Assembly: GCA_030844895.1 (NCBI GenBank)
Contig: JAUTDX010007076.1
Span: 62,001 to 126,000 of the forward strand
Source of the DNA: Ambrosia x helenae
Lineage: Eukaryota; Streptophyta; Magnoliopsida; Asterales; Asteraceae
Direction of reading: 5' to 3'
DNA: 64,000 nucleotides
Made by a program: the position numbers and the translations under genes
Notes under the pieces: generated by a model
Seen by the model: only the letters and a program-made list of their open reading frames with translations
The model's database searches: none
What the model was told of the DNA's origin: nothing
In this document: one piece after another, positions 51,238-62,784 of the stretch
Layout: every line of letters begins with the position of its first letter
How positions within the stretch are numbered: position 1 is the first letter of the stretch

Positions 51238-51242
51238 CTCGG

Positions 51243-51733
51243 GCAGATACCATTTCCTCTATACCTCCTACAACTGAGAAGGCACAATCAAATCCTTCTG
51301 AAACTGAGAAGATAACAACTGTTGACACTATACCTGACGACTCTGTACCGGTTGAAAGTCCGAAGAAGCAACCAAAAGGAACATCCACATCGTTTGACAT
51401 TGACTCAACTGTCGTCATTGAAACAAATACCACAAACACATCTGCTAGGATTTCTGATAATCCTATTAATGAATCTGATGACTTCGAAGATCAAGAATTG
51501 ACGGAAAGAGTCAACAAACTTGAATCTTCAATGCAAGAAATGATTGACTTCTACAATGGCACACCAGCATCTATTGCCAGTAAGATATGGGAATTCGTTG
51601 TCCCAATGATCCACACTCACAGAGAAATGGCAAACCTTAATCATAATTCTCATATGGCATTGATAAGAAATATGGTGGATGCTAGATACAAAGATACGCA
51701 AGCTGACATCAAGGCCATCAAAAACCATCTTCT
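51243..51733 (+). pseudogene. Broken ORF, segment 2 of 3
   Basis: Open in one frame across the whole segment and in frame with 8547 once E and one CTCGG copy are removed. Ser/Thr/Pro-rich linker first, then LTERVNKLESSMQEMIDFYN (coiled coil) and a helical stretch with IWEFVVPMIHTHREMANL. Cut by element I at CTTCT (51729-51733). No known domain recognised. Confidence 0.6.
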
Positions 51734-54100
51734 TGTAAGACCCTAACCCGTAATCACGCGATCAACGCCCAAATCATACGGGTTTGGACCTTACATAAAC
51801 CACTCCCGATTAAAACTTTGGCAAATTATGAAAACCCAACTTAATGAATCCCATACACGTTTAGTTCCAGTAAATTTTACATCATTGCTACAAAAAAAGA
51901 ATGTATTAAAGTTTGTGTTTTTAACGGGAGTTCGTTAGATTCTAGTGCGGAAGCTTGTATGAGTGATCGGCCGTGTTCGGCTCTTATCGCGACTTGATCC
52001 TTGCTCCGGGACTTCCATCACATGTTTACATAACACCATTACACAAAGAATGGTTAGTGAGTGGTCAAATGAAACATTTAACTAGTACGATAGTCGTTAC
52101 ACGTCGAAACGGAACGAACCAGGCCAAACGGCCCTTTATCAGGAGAACAAACTGCTGCGACTTATGCGCAGCAGCTGTTCGGATCGCTTTTACCCCTTCT
52201 AAAACCCAAAATCTGACTTCGACTTTCAAATGAGAGTTGTTCTACGCTCCGAGAACTTTCCAGGCATATAAAGAACACCTCCTAACGATTTTTTCTACGA
52301 TTTTATATGGAATTTTAAAGATCGTGCTGACATGCAGGTCTATTCGCGCGGCCGGTCGGTTTATTCGCACGGCCGCTCGAAGCTTCTGATGTAATTTTGG
52401 TGGCTTTTAAGCGTGGGAATCATGTCGCAACCGCATTTGATGATTCCCGAAGCCTAAGTAATGACTTGCCGACTAAATAAACCTTTGCTTGACTGAAATT
52501 ATGGTCCGGTTTATGTCGCCATGATCCGGTTCTTAGTTTTGAATGTTTATGGCGACTTCTACCCAATTTGACCCATTAAGGCCTTAATTCAAACAAGGCA
52601 CTTTTGACCACTTAAATTGCATACCGTTTGAGTTGTCAAGTCATTAGGCACTTGATCAACAAAAGCGTTTGTCCGATTTGTTTCATTACGACTTAGATTC
52701 TTAGAATCAACCTTTATTAATCCTTTAAATCCCCAAAATGCCCCTCATGACCAAATCTTTCAATTTAGCCATTCGTGGCGAAACTTCTTGTTTCAAATCC
52801 AATGTTTTTGACTCAATGACTTGTTTAAAAACTTCTAAGTCCATACGGACTTAGATTTTCACATTTCTCAAGATTGTTCTAATGTGGTCGATTCTAAGCG
52901 CCTTAGCGCGCATTAGACATAGTTATGGAAATAACTTACTTGATTTGCACCCACACCTCATGTGAGTACTTTTATCACCTATATTGCTTCGCCCGAAGGC
53001 GTTTATTCGACTACGGACTTACCGGGTGGTGTTGACCCATTCTCATACCTTGTGCGTATCCTCCACGATTCTTAGCATCAAGCGTGCATGCGCAAATGCA
53101 TCTACCTGCGTGCTTTCTAAATATACACATTAATTCCTCGGAACTCAAATGGCAATAACTTGCCATTTGACCCGTTTAACTTTATGAATCTTAATGCTTG
53201 GAATACAAGCATCAAGTGTTGGATTCACATGGTGAGGACATCACCATTTGACCCGTTTAGACTCCTAGTTCATAATGCTATGTTACCCAAGTTTTTATCT
53301 ATGGTTCAAGTGACACAAACTTGACCCATTTAACATCATGCTTAACGACTCCATTCAATTGATTCAATTTGGATTAAAACATCATTTCTCACATATCTTT
53401 ATTAGTTGACCCGTTTGATGGATTTCACCATTCGGTCACAACTCATTGTTTCAAATATATGTCATAAACCTTGTTTGTTATGAGTTCTTGAGGCAACTCA
53501 TTTAATACATTTCACCCCTCGGGGTTTACCTTTAATACATACATGAGATTTATAACCAATATATATGACACTTAAGCCATGTTATAGACTACTAGTGTAA
53601 GTAAAACTTACTTGTATTCATTTCCATTTACTTGTACTTTAGGCTCATACCCGCTTGACCCGTTTTGTTCGTTGATCCATTCCATCCAAGCTTGCACCTA
53701 GCTTGACAAGATCAACCTTAGGGTTTGTTAGGACCTAGATGATGGATTTGCACTTCATGCACTCGAATTTGATCTTCAATTGGCTTTGATTCATGCTCAA
53801 TTGAGGTTTAGAGAAGTGTATATGTTTTGTGTGTGGATATTTCATCTCCTGATGAAAATGTCGATCCACACATACACATGTTTGTTCTATATTAAATCAA
53901 GTTTATCAACTTGACCACATTGGCCCTTCAAGTTTACATTTCCATGTTTATTAGATAACTTCACTATCTAGGTTGGTCGGTATCGTTAAGTTTTAGCTTG
54001 TTTTTATCCGTTGATTAAAACACCCACCATTAAATTCGTTTCGTTATTTAATCACGCCTAATGGCGTAGTTAGACGAACGAATGGTTTTGGGGTGTTACA
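51734..54100 (-). mobile_element. Element I, 3' LTR (2.37 kb)
   Basis: TGTAAGACCCTAACCC...GGGGTGTTACA, preceded by TSD CTTCT. About a dozen differences from 56632-58998, so a recent insertion. On the minus strand the polypurine tract TTAAGGGGGGTAGACT precedes it. The 86-codon ORF at 51973-52233 recurs in the other LTR and is not a gene. Confidence 0.94.
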
Positions 54101-56631
54101 AGTCTACCCCCCTTAAAGAGGTTTCGTCCTCGAAACCTTTCTTGTGTTGTTGCTTTGGTTACACCCAAGAACCTTAGTGTCTCTAATCAATTTTGAGCAC
54201 CGCTCAATCCCTTGACATTCTATAGTCTAACGAGTAGTACTATATACCTATTGTTTGTATCCCTTTACTCGGCTTTCTAACTTTTATTATATGGAAGCCT
54301 TAGCTTTCATATTACGACTTGAGTCATCCTATTATTTCGGTTAACTAGGGGCAATATCTACATACTTACCCCCTACCCGACATTTTAGCTACTTATGTTC
54401 TTCATAGGTCTTCCCTAGATCCGTAGACTATCCCCGTCTACTATTATCCCGAATGATGTAATGTTTTAAGGGGCCATTCTATCATGCACCTTAGGGCATC
54501 TACTGTAATACTCGATTGTAGCATGCATAGGCATACATGTCTATGCGTTTATTTCTAACAAGTAATTTGTCTTGGTTTCCAAGATTAACTCGACTTTTTA
54601 ACATAGTCGTTTTCTAGCTTCTTGGATTCATCCCCGAATCCAACCCTCGTTTCTTCTTGGTTTGCTAAAATGTTATAAACAAACCTAGCTTTACCCTAAC
54701 ACTTTCCTTTCTTTGGCTAATCCTATTTTAAGAATTTGCCATTTATTTGGTTTACCCAAGTTCCCGTTTTGCTAACTCGATTGGTGGTCATTGCCCCAAC
54801 CGACCCGTTTAAAGTCTTTAGAGTTTTAGATTTCAAATCGTTTATATATTTAGAACGCTTAGTTTCTAAAAGTCCTCTTTCTGATTACCGATCTCAATAT
54901 AAATTGAGGTTGGTTTTCTTTTCATAAAACCTGGTGTTGATTCGTCATTACAACGTATTGTATCGACTAATCTCTTATTATCCCGATTTTCATTAGATTG
55001 TACCGATTATACAATCCAATGTTTTCACAGTTTACACGAGGGTTGAATGATTTACTAGTCTATCACGGCCCCAACTCGTTGTTTTAGGTCATTAATCCGA
55101 AGATTCACGACTTACCCGAATGTGATTATGACTCAAGCCTTGATTAAGGTTCAAGTCCCTCTTTACGAATTTAACCTTCTATAAAAGTCCGATTTTAATT
55201 ATGACTTAACCTTGATTAAGGTCCAAGTCTGTTTTCAAGCTAAATCTGTTTATGGCTCAACCTTGATTAAGGTTCAAGTCTATTTCCGAACTGAATCTAT
55301 TTATGATTAAACCTTGATTAAGGTTCAAGTCAATCTTTGTATCAACCCAGGATAACTCGTATCGTATATTGCCCGTTTTGCTAGCCCAGCGTATAAGCTG
55401 GTGCCTCGCTCAAAGTCTTGCATGGTTCGCATCCCTGCCGTGTTAGACAGTGGACTACGTCCAAACGCTCCAGTTTTTGTCCTCTTTGCTAGCCCAGCGT
55501 ATTCTAGCTGGTGCGTCGCTCAAGGTCTTGCATGGATCGCATCCCTGCCGTGTTAGACAGTGGACTACGTCCAAAATCCCCCCGGCACCTCACACTTACT
55601 AAGCCTTTGTTACATAGGTTGTATATGTATTAATCGTAAGAAACCCATGGTATCATATGTTTAACACTTACCTGGCCAGGGTAAGTAATTCGCATATGGT
55701 ACACACGGACTTATTATAATTAAGGCATTACCCCCTATGCAAGCAAATTTTCAGCTCATGCTTGTGCCCCCTATTTTATTTGGTAAAACCTTTTTATTGA
55801 TAAATTATTCCATGTTAGGTTTTACCTTCATTCATTAAGAATAAACGTTGCGTTTTTGTTTTGTAAAGATTTGTGTGATCACAACGCCTTTCTAGCATCC
55901 TTTGATTTTTAAACGTTAGTTTGGGATGATTACCCCCAACCCGGTCTCGATGTTCGAGTTACGTTTGTGTATTGATTGTTCACTAGTGTGAACAATGCAC
56001 ATTTCCCATTTAGCTTCTTGCTTGCGTATGCAAGTACCATCCTTCATGTGATGCTTGCATACTAATACGCTTAATATAATTTAGAGCATGTACCTGACTG
56101 GTTAATACTTGCCCTTGTATTCCCTTTTTGTTAAATATCTGTTAATCCAAGTCGTTACTTGACTTGGTCCTTAATGAGCATGTTATCAGTCGTGCTCCCG
56201 AACCATCTACCACCTCATTTGGTGATTCATTCGATCCTATCTCGATCGAATAAATGTTCTCATCCCTGTCACATTTACAAAATCAATTAATTAGTAATAT
56301 GACATTTCAGTATTAGTGTGCATCGTTGCAATAGTAGTGCTAGAATTCTTGTTATACAAGAATGTCGTTGTCCGAATTAAACTTTGGATAGGCCCCATGT
56401 CACCTAACCATTTCCTTACCAAGCTTTAGAGATGCCGTGTGTATACACAATATCCTTATTGATTACATATAACAACCTCTGATCAAACCAGATTGTTATT
56501 GCAGATATTACTTACCCGATTCCTTGATCAAGTCTCGAACCGAACACCCTACAACACTTTGAGCGCACGGTTTGAGTCCAAGTATCCTTCACGATACTCG
56601 GATCCCTCAAACCTATGGCTCTGATACCACT
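54101..56631 (-). mobile_element. Element I internal region, no coding capacity (LARD-like)
   Basis: 2.5 kb without any gag or pol similarity in six frames; only short ORFs. Minus-strand primer site TGGTATCAGAGCCATAGG (initiator tRNA-Met) lies at about 56611-56628. Internal repeats: four ~60-bp units built on CTTGATTAAGGTTCAAGTC at 55130-55335, and a ~110-bp duplication at 55386-55465 / 55490-55577. Structure fits a large retrotransposon derivative of a Ty3/Gypsy parent. Confidence 0.8.
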
Positions 56632-58998
56632 TGTAAGACCCTAACCCGTAATCACGCGATCAACGCCCAAATCATACGGGTTTGGACCTTACTTAAACCA
56701 CTCCCGATTAAAACTTTGGTAAATTATGAAAACCCAACTTAATGAATCCCATACACGTTTAGTTCCAATAAATTTTACATCATTGCTACAAAAAAAGAAT
56801 GTATTTAAGTTTGTGTTTTTAACGGGAGTTCGTTAGATTCTAGTGCGGAAGCTTGTATGAGTGATCGGGCGTGTTCGGCTCTTATCGCGACTTGATCCTT
56901 GCTCCGGGACTTCCATCACATGTTTACCTAACACCATTACACAAAGAATGGTTAGTGAGTGGTCAAATGAAACATTTAATTAGTACGATAGTCGTTACAC
57001 GTCGAAACGGAACGAACCAGGCCAAACGGCCCTTTATCAGGAGAACAAACTGCTGCGACTTATGCGCAGCAGCTGTTCGGATCGCTTTTACCCCTTCTAA
57101 AACCCAAAATCTGACTTCGACTTTCAAATGAGAGTTGTTCTACGCTCCGAGAACTTTCCAGGCATATAAAGAACACCTCCTAACGATTTTTCTACGATTT
57201 TATATGGAATTTTAAAGATCGTGCTGACATGCAGGTCTATTCGCGCGGCCGGTCGGTTTATTCGCGCGGCCCGCTCGAAGCTTCTGATGTAATTTTGGTG
57301 GCTTTTAAGCGTGGGAATCATGTCGCAACCGCATTTGATGATTCCCGAAGCCTAAGTAATGACTTGCCGACTAAATAAACCTTTGCTTGACTGAAATTAT
57401 GGTCCGGTTTATGTCGCCATGATCCGGTTCTTAGTTTTGAATGTTTATGGCGACTTCTACCCAATTTGACCCATTAAGGCCTTAATTCAAACAAGGCACT
57501 TTTGACCACTTAAATTGCATACCGTTTGAGTTGTCAAGTCATTAGGCACTTGATCAACAAAAGCGTTTGTCCGATTTGTTTCATTACGACTTAGATTCTT
57601 AGAATCAACCTTTATTAATCCTTTAAATCCCCAAAATGCCCCTCATGACCAAATCTTTCAATTTAGCCATTCGTGGCGAAACTTCTTGTTTCAAATCCAA
57701 TGTTTTTGACTCAATGACTTGTTTAAAAACTTCTAAGTCCATACGGACTTAGATTTTCACATTTCTCAATATTGTTCTAATGTGGTCGATTCTAAGCGCC
57801 TTAGCGCGCATTAGACATAGTTATGGAAATAACTTACTTGATTTGCACCCACACCTCATGTGAGTACTTTTATCACCTATATTGCTTCGCCCGAAGGCGT
57901 TTATTCGACTACGGACTTACCGGGTGGTGTTGACCCATTCTCATACCTTGTGCGTATCCTCCACGATTCTTAGCATCAAGCGTGCATGCGCAAATGCATC
58001 TACCTGCGTGCTTTCTAAATATACACATTAATTCCTCGGAACTCAAATGGCAATAACTTGCCATTTGACCCGTTTAACTTTATGAATCTTAATGCTTGGA
58101 ATACAAGCATCAAGTGTTGGATTCACATGGTGAGGACATCACCATTTGACCCGTTTAGACTCCTAGTTCATAATGCTATGTTACCCAAGTTTTTATCTAT
58201 GGTTCAAGTGACACAAACTTGACCCATTTAACATCATGCTTAACGACTCCATTCAATTGATTCAATTTGGATTAAAACATCATTTCTCACATATCTTTAT
58301 TAGTTGACCCGTTTGATGGATTTCACCATTCGGTCACAACTCATTGTTTCAAATATATGTCATAAACCTTGTTTGTTATGAGTTCTTGAGGCAACTCATT
58401 TAATACATTTCACCCCTCGGGGTTTACCTTTAATACATACATGAGATTTATAACCAATATATATGACACTTAAGCCATGTTATAGACTACTAGTGTAAGT
58501 AAAACTTACTTGTATTCATTTCCATTTACTTGTACTTTAGGCTCATACCCGCTTGACCCGTTTTGTTCGTTGATCCATTCCATCCAAGCTTGCACCTAGC
58601 TTGACAAGATCAACCTTAGGGTTTGTTAGGACCTAGATGATGGATTTGCACTTCATGCACTCGAATTTGATCTTCAATTGCCTTTGATTCATGCTCAATT
58701 GAGGTTTAGAGAAGTGTATATGTTTTGTGTGTGGATATTTCATCTCCTGATGAAAATGTCGATCCACACATACACATGTTTGTTCTATATTAAATCAAGT
58801 TTATCAACTTGACCACATTGGCCCTTCAAGTTTACATTTCCATGTTTATTAGATAACTTCACTATCTAGGTTGGTCGGTATCGTTAAGTTTTAGCTCGTT
58901 TTTATCCGTTGATTAAAACACCCACCATTAAATTCGTTTCGTTATTTAATCACGCCTAATGGCGTAGTTAGACGAACGAATGGTTTTGGGGTGTTACA
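56632..58998 (-). mobile_element. Element I, 5' LTR (2.37 kb)
   Basis: Same ends as the 3' LTR; followed by CTTCT (58999-59003), giving a perfect TSD. The broken ORF resumes directly after it. Confidence 0.94.
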
Positions 58999-59003
58999 CT
59001 TCT

Positions 59004-60325
59004 TCAGACAACTGGCTCTGCCCCAACAACAATTTATTAAGAAGATTTAGAAAATAACAATGATGCCGAAAAGAAGAAGAAAGGCCAGGAGAAATTAATA
59101 AACCTGCCACCTGAAAAGAGAGCACAAACAAAGACATCAAACCCTGCTAATGTGCAAACAACTGATAATCAAGGATCTGTTCCGGTAATAAGCACTGTTG
59201 AGTATCAATCTACAGTGGCTTTAGAGAAGAGAGTTGATGAAAGTTCAAACCAAAAGGCAGATACAGAGCTGTTAAATAAGTTGAAAGCGAAAAAGGAGCG
59301 AGAAGCCAAAGCTGCCGCATTGATTAAAGAAAGAAAAGAGCGGCAAACGAAAGAGGATGATATAGGCTGCTCAAAAAGAAGAAAAGTACATAAAACACAT
59401 GCAAAAGAAAACCTAACATTCCCTGTAAACACTGATAACCAAGAAACAACAAAATTACCAGCCCAAACAACAATCGAAACATCTGTTCCAATTGAAAATG
59501 TGCAAAGTAATGTGCCAACCACATATCAAGCATGTATCTTCAGAGTACCAGAAGGCCTTTCAGAACGTGTCCTTGACTTAGAATCGGTCAAACCTGAGAT
59601 AGACTCTTTTTACTCAACAGATGATCCATTGTTACGGTCTTTCAAGTCTCTTGAAGGTTTTGAAAAGCCTTTGAATATTAAGAAGTATATGGAGTTGAAA
59701 GACAAATAGGTTGACATCATTTTAAAGCAGAAAAGTGTAGGAAAAGATGACAGGGAAACACAACTAATATGGCAGGATCTACTAACTAAATTAGCAATTT
59801 TAGAAGAATACTCAAGACAACTTTCGAAGAAACTGTCTAACAGGGAACCTGATTCTGATGCGGAAAACATTTTGAGAGAAGGATATATTGAGAAAATAAT
59901 GAAAACCAAAACTTACAAAGCCACTAAAACTCAATTTGCCGGTTGGGATTCTAATTCATTGAAGAATGAACTTAATAGAATTAAAGAGATGGCTAAAAAA
60001 ACCTAACCAGAAACAAACTCCACCAAATTGGAAGAAGGGAAAACAAAGTGACCCTAAAAGACTTTTAAAGTTAAAAATAAAAAGACAGGAGTTGGTGGAT
60101 GCTGGTTATGGAAAGATGTCACAAGTTTCTCACTAGAAGGAATCAACACTGATGGAGTATTACAAAAAGCTTGAGGAACGAAGGAAAGTTGATCCAACTC
60201 TGCCACCAAAGCCAAATTATGATGATGAAGACCAACCAGCTCAAAAGAACAAAAAACAAAAAAATTTGTTCTCAATAGATGATCTTATGACAGACAGGAT
60301 TGGGGGAAATGATCGGGTAAAGTAA
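59004..60325 (+). pseudogene. Broken ORF, segment 3 of 3 (C-terminal part)
   Basis: Continues in frame from 51733. Stops at 59037 (TAA), 59707 (TAG, fits CAG to TAG), a frameshift near 60000 and TAG near 60135 mark decay; the last plausible stop is 60323-60325. Features: Lys/Glu-rich coiled region (LLNKLKAKKEREAKAAALIK), a basic cluster CSKRRKVHK that could be a nuclear signal, PLLRSFKSLEGFEKPLNIK, and near the end MEYYKKLEERRKVDPTLPPK. The three segments sum to roughly 890 codons. Function unknown; it may be a retroelement accessory ORF or a host-like gene. Confidence 0.6.
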
Positions 60326-60730
60326 TCCATCAGAATCAGCAAAAGAAAAGGAAAAGCCTGATAACAATAGTTTGTTGAATAGTTAACAGTTTATAGGCCA
60401 ACATATGGTAAACAATGACAATTTAGATAACATATGTTCAAATAGCATCTGTTATATTTCTGGTAATATTGACTGACAATGAATATAAGATCTGTTTAAA
60501 TACAATATGTTATATTTCTGATGATACTGAGTAGCACTTATATTTGATAATTTCACATTATGGCACAACAGTCTTTGAATAATAGGAAATTCATCAAAAC
60601 AGATATTACTTAACAGACTACCTATACTGAAAAGTAAGGTTTCTAAAATTAAAATATATAAGTTATTACTTAAGAAAAAAAGTTGTAATAAGAAGAACAA
60701 ATATTAATCATAAGTAAAAAATAATATAAC
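60326..60730. other. AT-rich spacer with an imperfect short duplication
   Basis: Two related ~50-bp blocks containing TGTTATATTTCTG at about 60428-60475 and 60490-60530. It may include the intron and decayed downstream exons of the minus-strand RPA-like fragment; none is recognisable. Confidence 0.45.
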
Positions 60731-61203
60731 CATATCAATCTCCATAAGCTCGTCAATATGTTTATACTCACAACCAACAATGAATTCCTGAAGCAACGGG
60801 TAAACAGAGTGTTCGGAAGGTAATGTTTGAGAAGTAGAAACAGCATCTTGTCCATGCTTCAATATAAGACTAAAAAAATAGCTCGAGTTAATAAAAGAAT
60901 TCAAAATTTTCTAATTTAATTACAAATAAATAAAAAAACGACACTGTACCTCCTTCTTAACTCTTTCACCTCAGTTAAATCTACATTCAGAAAATCCGAG
61001 TTCCAAAGTTGTCACTTTCAACTATAAATTGATCTAAATATATACATATGCATGTATATATATTAAACCACAATGAAGTGACAAAGTATTAATAACAACA
61101 GTTTAAAGTAAATTACCTTTGGAATCCTTAACCTTGCCATGCTGTATAACAACCATTATATGGTTATTACCAGCGTCTTCAGAGATGAATTTGTAAAACT
61201 GTT
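60731..61203 (-). pseudogene. RPA1-like (replication protein A 70-kDa) gene fragment, three exons
   Basis: Replication protein A large subunits bind single-stranded DNA through OB folds. Three minus-strand exons with GT/AG borders are visible: 61203-61117 (NNHIMVVIQHGKVKDSK), 61021-60950 (SDNFGTRIF, then after a one-base frameshift LNVDLTEVKELRRS) and 60869-60731 (QTLPSEHSVYPLLQEF, EYKHIDELMEID). Exon phases join correctly apart from the frameshift. The order and wording match, from memory, the OB-fold region of plant RPA1-like proteins (VVVLQ..K.K, ..GTKLF.N.D.PE...F). Upstream exons are missing; LTR H begins 130 bp away. Downstream exons are not seen. Helitrons often carry RPA-like genes, but this copy is outside the Helitron here. 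Confidence 0.6.
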
Positions 61204-61335
61204 CTGCATAAAAATTCCACATAGTACATCGCAATATCGTATCACTACATAAAATCAATACACAAACATAGATAAATATATTATAAAAAATATAGAAATT
61301 AAATAATAAAAGTAAACGACAATAAAAAGGGAAAC
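61204..61335. other. AT-rich remnant, probably intron of the RPA-like fragment
   Basis: 132 bp of A/T-rich sequence between a probable acceptor (TTTATGCAG on the minus strand) and the start of LTR H. No feature beyond that. Confidence 0.4.
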
Positions 61336-62784
61336 TGTCACACCCTCAAATTCCACATGCGGGGTTTTACCGCGAGGCGCGTGACACACCAGGATCTAAG
61401 TCAACGGTCACAATAAACGACAACTAAATGATATGAAAACAATGTAAATTGCCCATTAAGTTTTCAAAACCGTTCTAACACAGCGGAAGCAAAATGTATT
61501 ATTATAACTCAAAAGTAAAACTCAAGTCTGAAATACTCAAAATGAAATGCAAATGAGTCCTAGACGCCGTGAGACTCCGTGCGCCTATCGATAGCTGCTA
61601 CCTTAGCGACCTGAGACAAACATGCTAAAAAACGTCAGCAAATAATGCTGGTGAGTTCACAGGTTTTTAAGTAAAACGTTTCACGAACTTTTGAAAGACT
61701 ATCATGATACTACCGACTGATGAAAACACTCGTTAAACGTCTGAACTCCATAACGAACCTCCCAAACAAACTATCGCCCACCGCGGTTAACGAACTACCA
61801 TCCCATGGTCAATGAACTACTATATCATAGCTAACGAACTACCATCCCATGGTCAACGAACTACTATACCATAGCTAACGAACTACCATCCCATGGTCAA
61901 CGAACTACTATGCCATAGCTAACGAACTACCATCCCATGGTGAACGAACTACTATATCATAGCTAACGAACTACCACATAGAGGCTAACGAACTACCGCA
62001 TCGCGGCTAACGAACTGCCACAACATAGGCCATATGATACTGAACATAAATGAATACCTTGAACCCAAATGAATACTACCCAAACGTAATGAATACTCCC
62101 AGACGTAATGAATACTCCCAAAACGTAGTGAATACATGAATACCCAAAAACATAGTTGACACGCCTTTTATGAAAACACATTTGACACACGTTTAAAGAA
62201 CACAACATGTTTTCTCCCCCGAAAATGTAAAACAAGTAAAAGAGTGGGGCCGTGAAACTCACCTTAGAGTGCGCCTTCAGATATTTAGAATTCCAACACG
62301 TGTATGATGACCCAACTTAGTGACGACCTATCAATGAGTTTACATAAGTGTGATGACTACTAACCCGAAGGCTAATCAGTCCCCAAGTTGTCCAGACCGT
62401 GACCGTGTATGTTGAAAACATGTTTAAACGTTAAACCGACCCAAACCAGACAATACCCGGCATCCCATTGGTGACCCAACATCCCACGTGTTAGCCATAT
62501 ACAAGATATCATGCAACTTATGCAATTAAACACTTAGCATGCGCAAACATTCACCCTATCTAGCATAACGCCCAATTAACGCATAAACAAGTCCGAACAC
62601 GTGTTACCAAGTCATTGGACATGTCACGGGGTTCCTAACATGTTCCTAGGCGTCAATCCGTGTTTCAGGATGTTAAAATATACATATAGTAGCATTACAC
62701 ACGATTAGGAATCAAACATGTGATTAGGAAAAGTCAACTGGTGATTAGGAGAGTCAAACTAGTGAATAGAATTGTAATCACTAG
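61336..62784 (-). mobile_element. LTR H (solo-LTR family), left part, interrupted by G
   Basis: TGTCACACCCTCAAATTCCA start and continuous alignment with the start of LTR F and the reverse complement of the end of the solo LTR at 4363. Broken at 62784 within the ...TCACTAG region by another LTR. Its continuation is expected beyond the window, so solo or full-length status is unknown. Confidence 0.88.
61789..62024. repeat. 22-bp tandem array with alternating units in LTR H
   Basis: About eleven 22-bp units all beginning AACGAACT. For eight units two types alternate, ACCATCCCATGGTC and ACTATATCATAGCT, giving a 44-bp higher-order period; the last three are variants. The centres CCATGG and TATAG/CTATA are palindromic. 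Confidence 0.88.

Noticed and set aside
51973..52233. 86-codon ORF conserved at 56871-57131
   Set aside because: It is inside both LTRs of element I; conservation only reflects recent LTR identity and there is no recognisable domain.
56611..56628. tRNA-like strings (TGGTATCAGAGCC, TGGCGCCGTTGCC) as possible tRNA genes
   Set aside because: Only the 3'-end complement is present, next to LTR ends; these are primer-binding sites, and no cloverleaf surrounds them.
59205..59522. Minus-strand ORFs opposite the broken ORF (59205-59522, 59324-59533, 59610-59909)
   Set aside because: Shadows of the plus-strand coding pattern; hydrophobic composition arises from the complement of Lys/Glu-rich codons.
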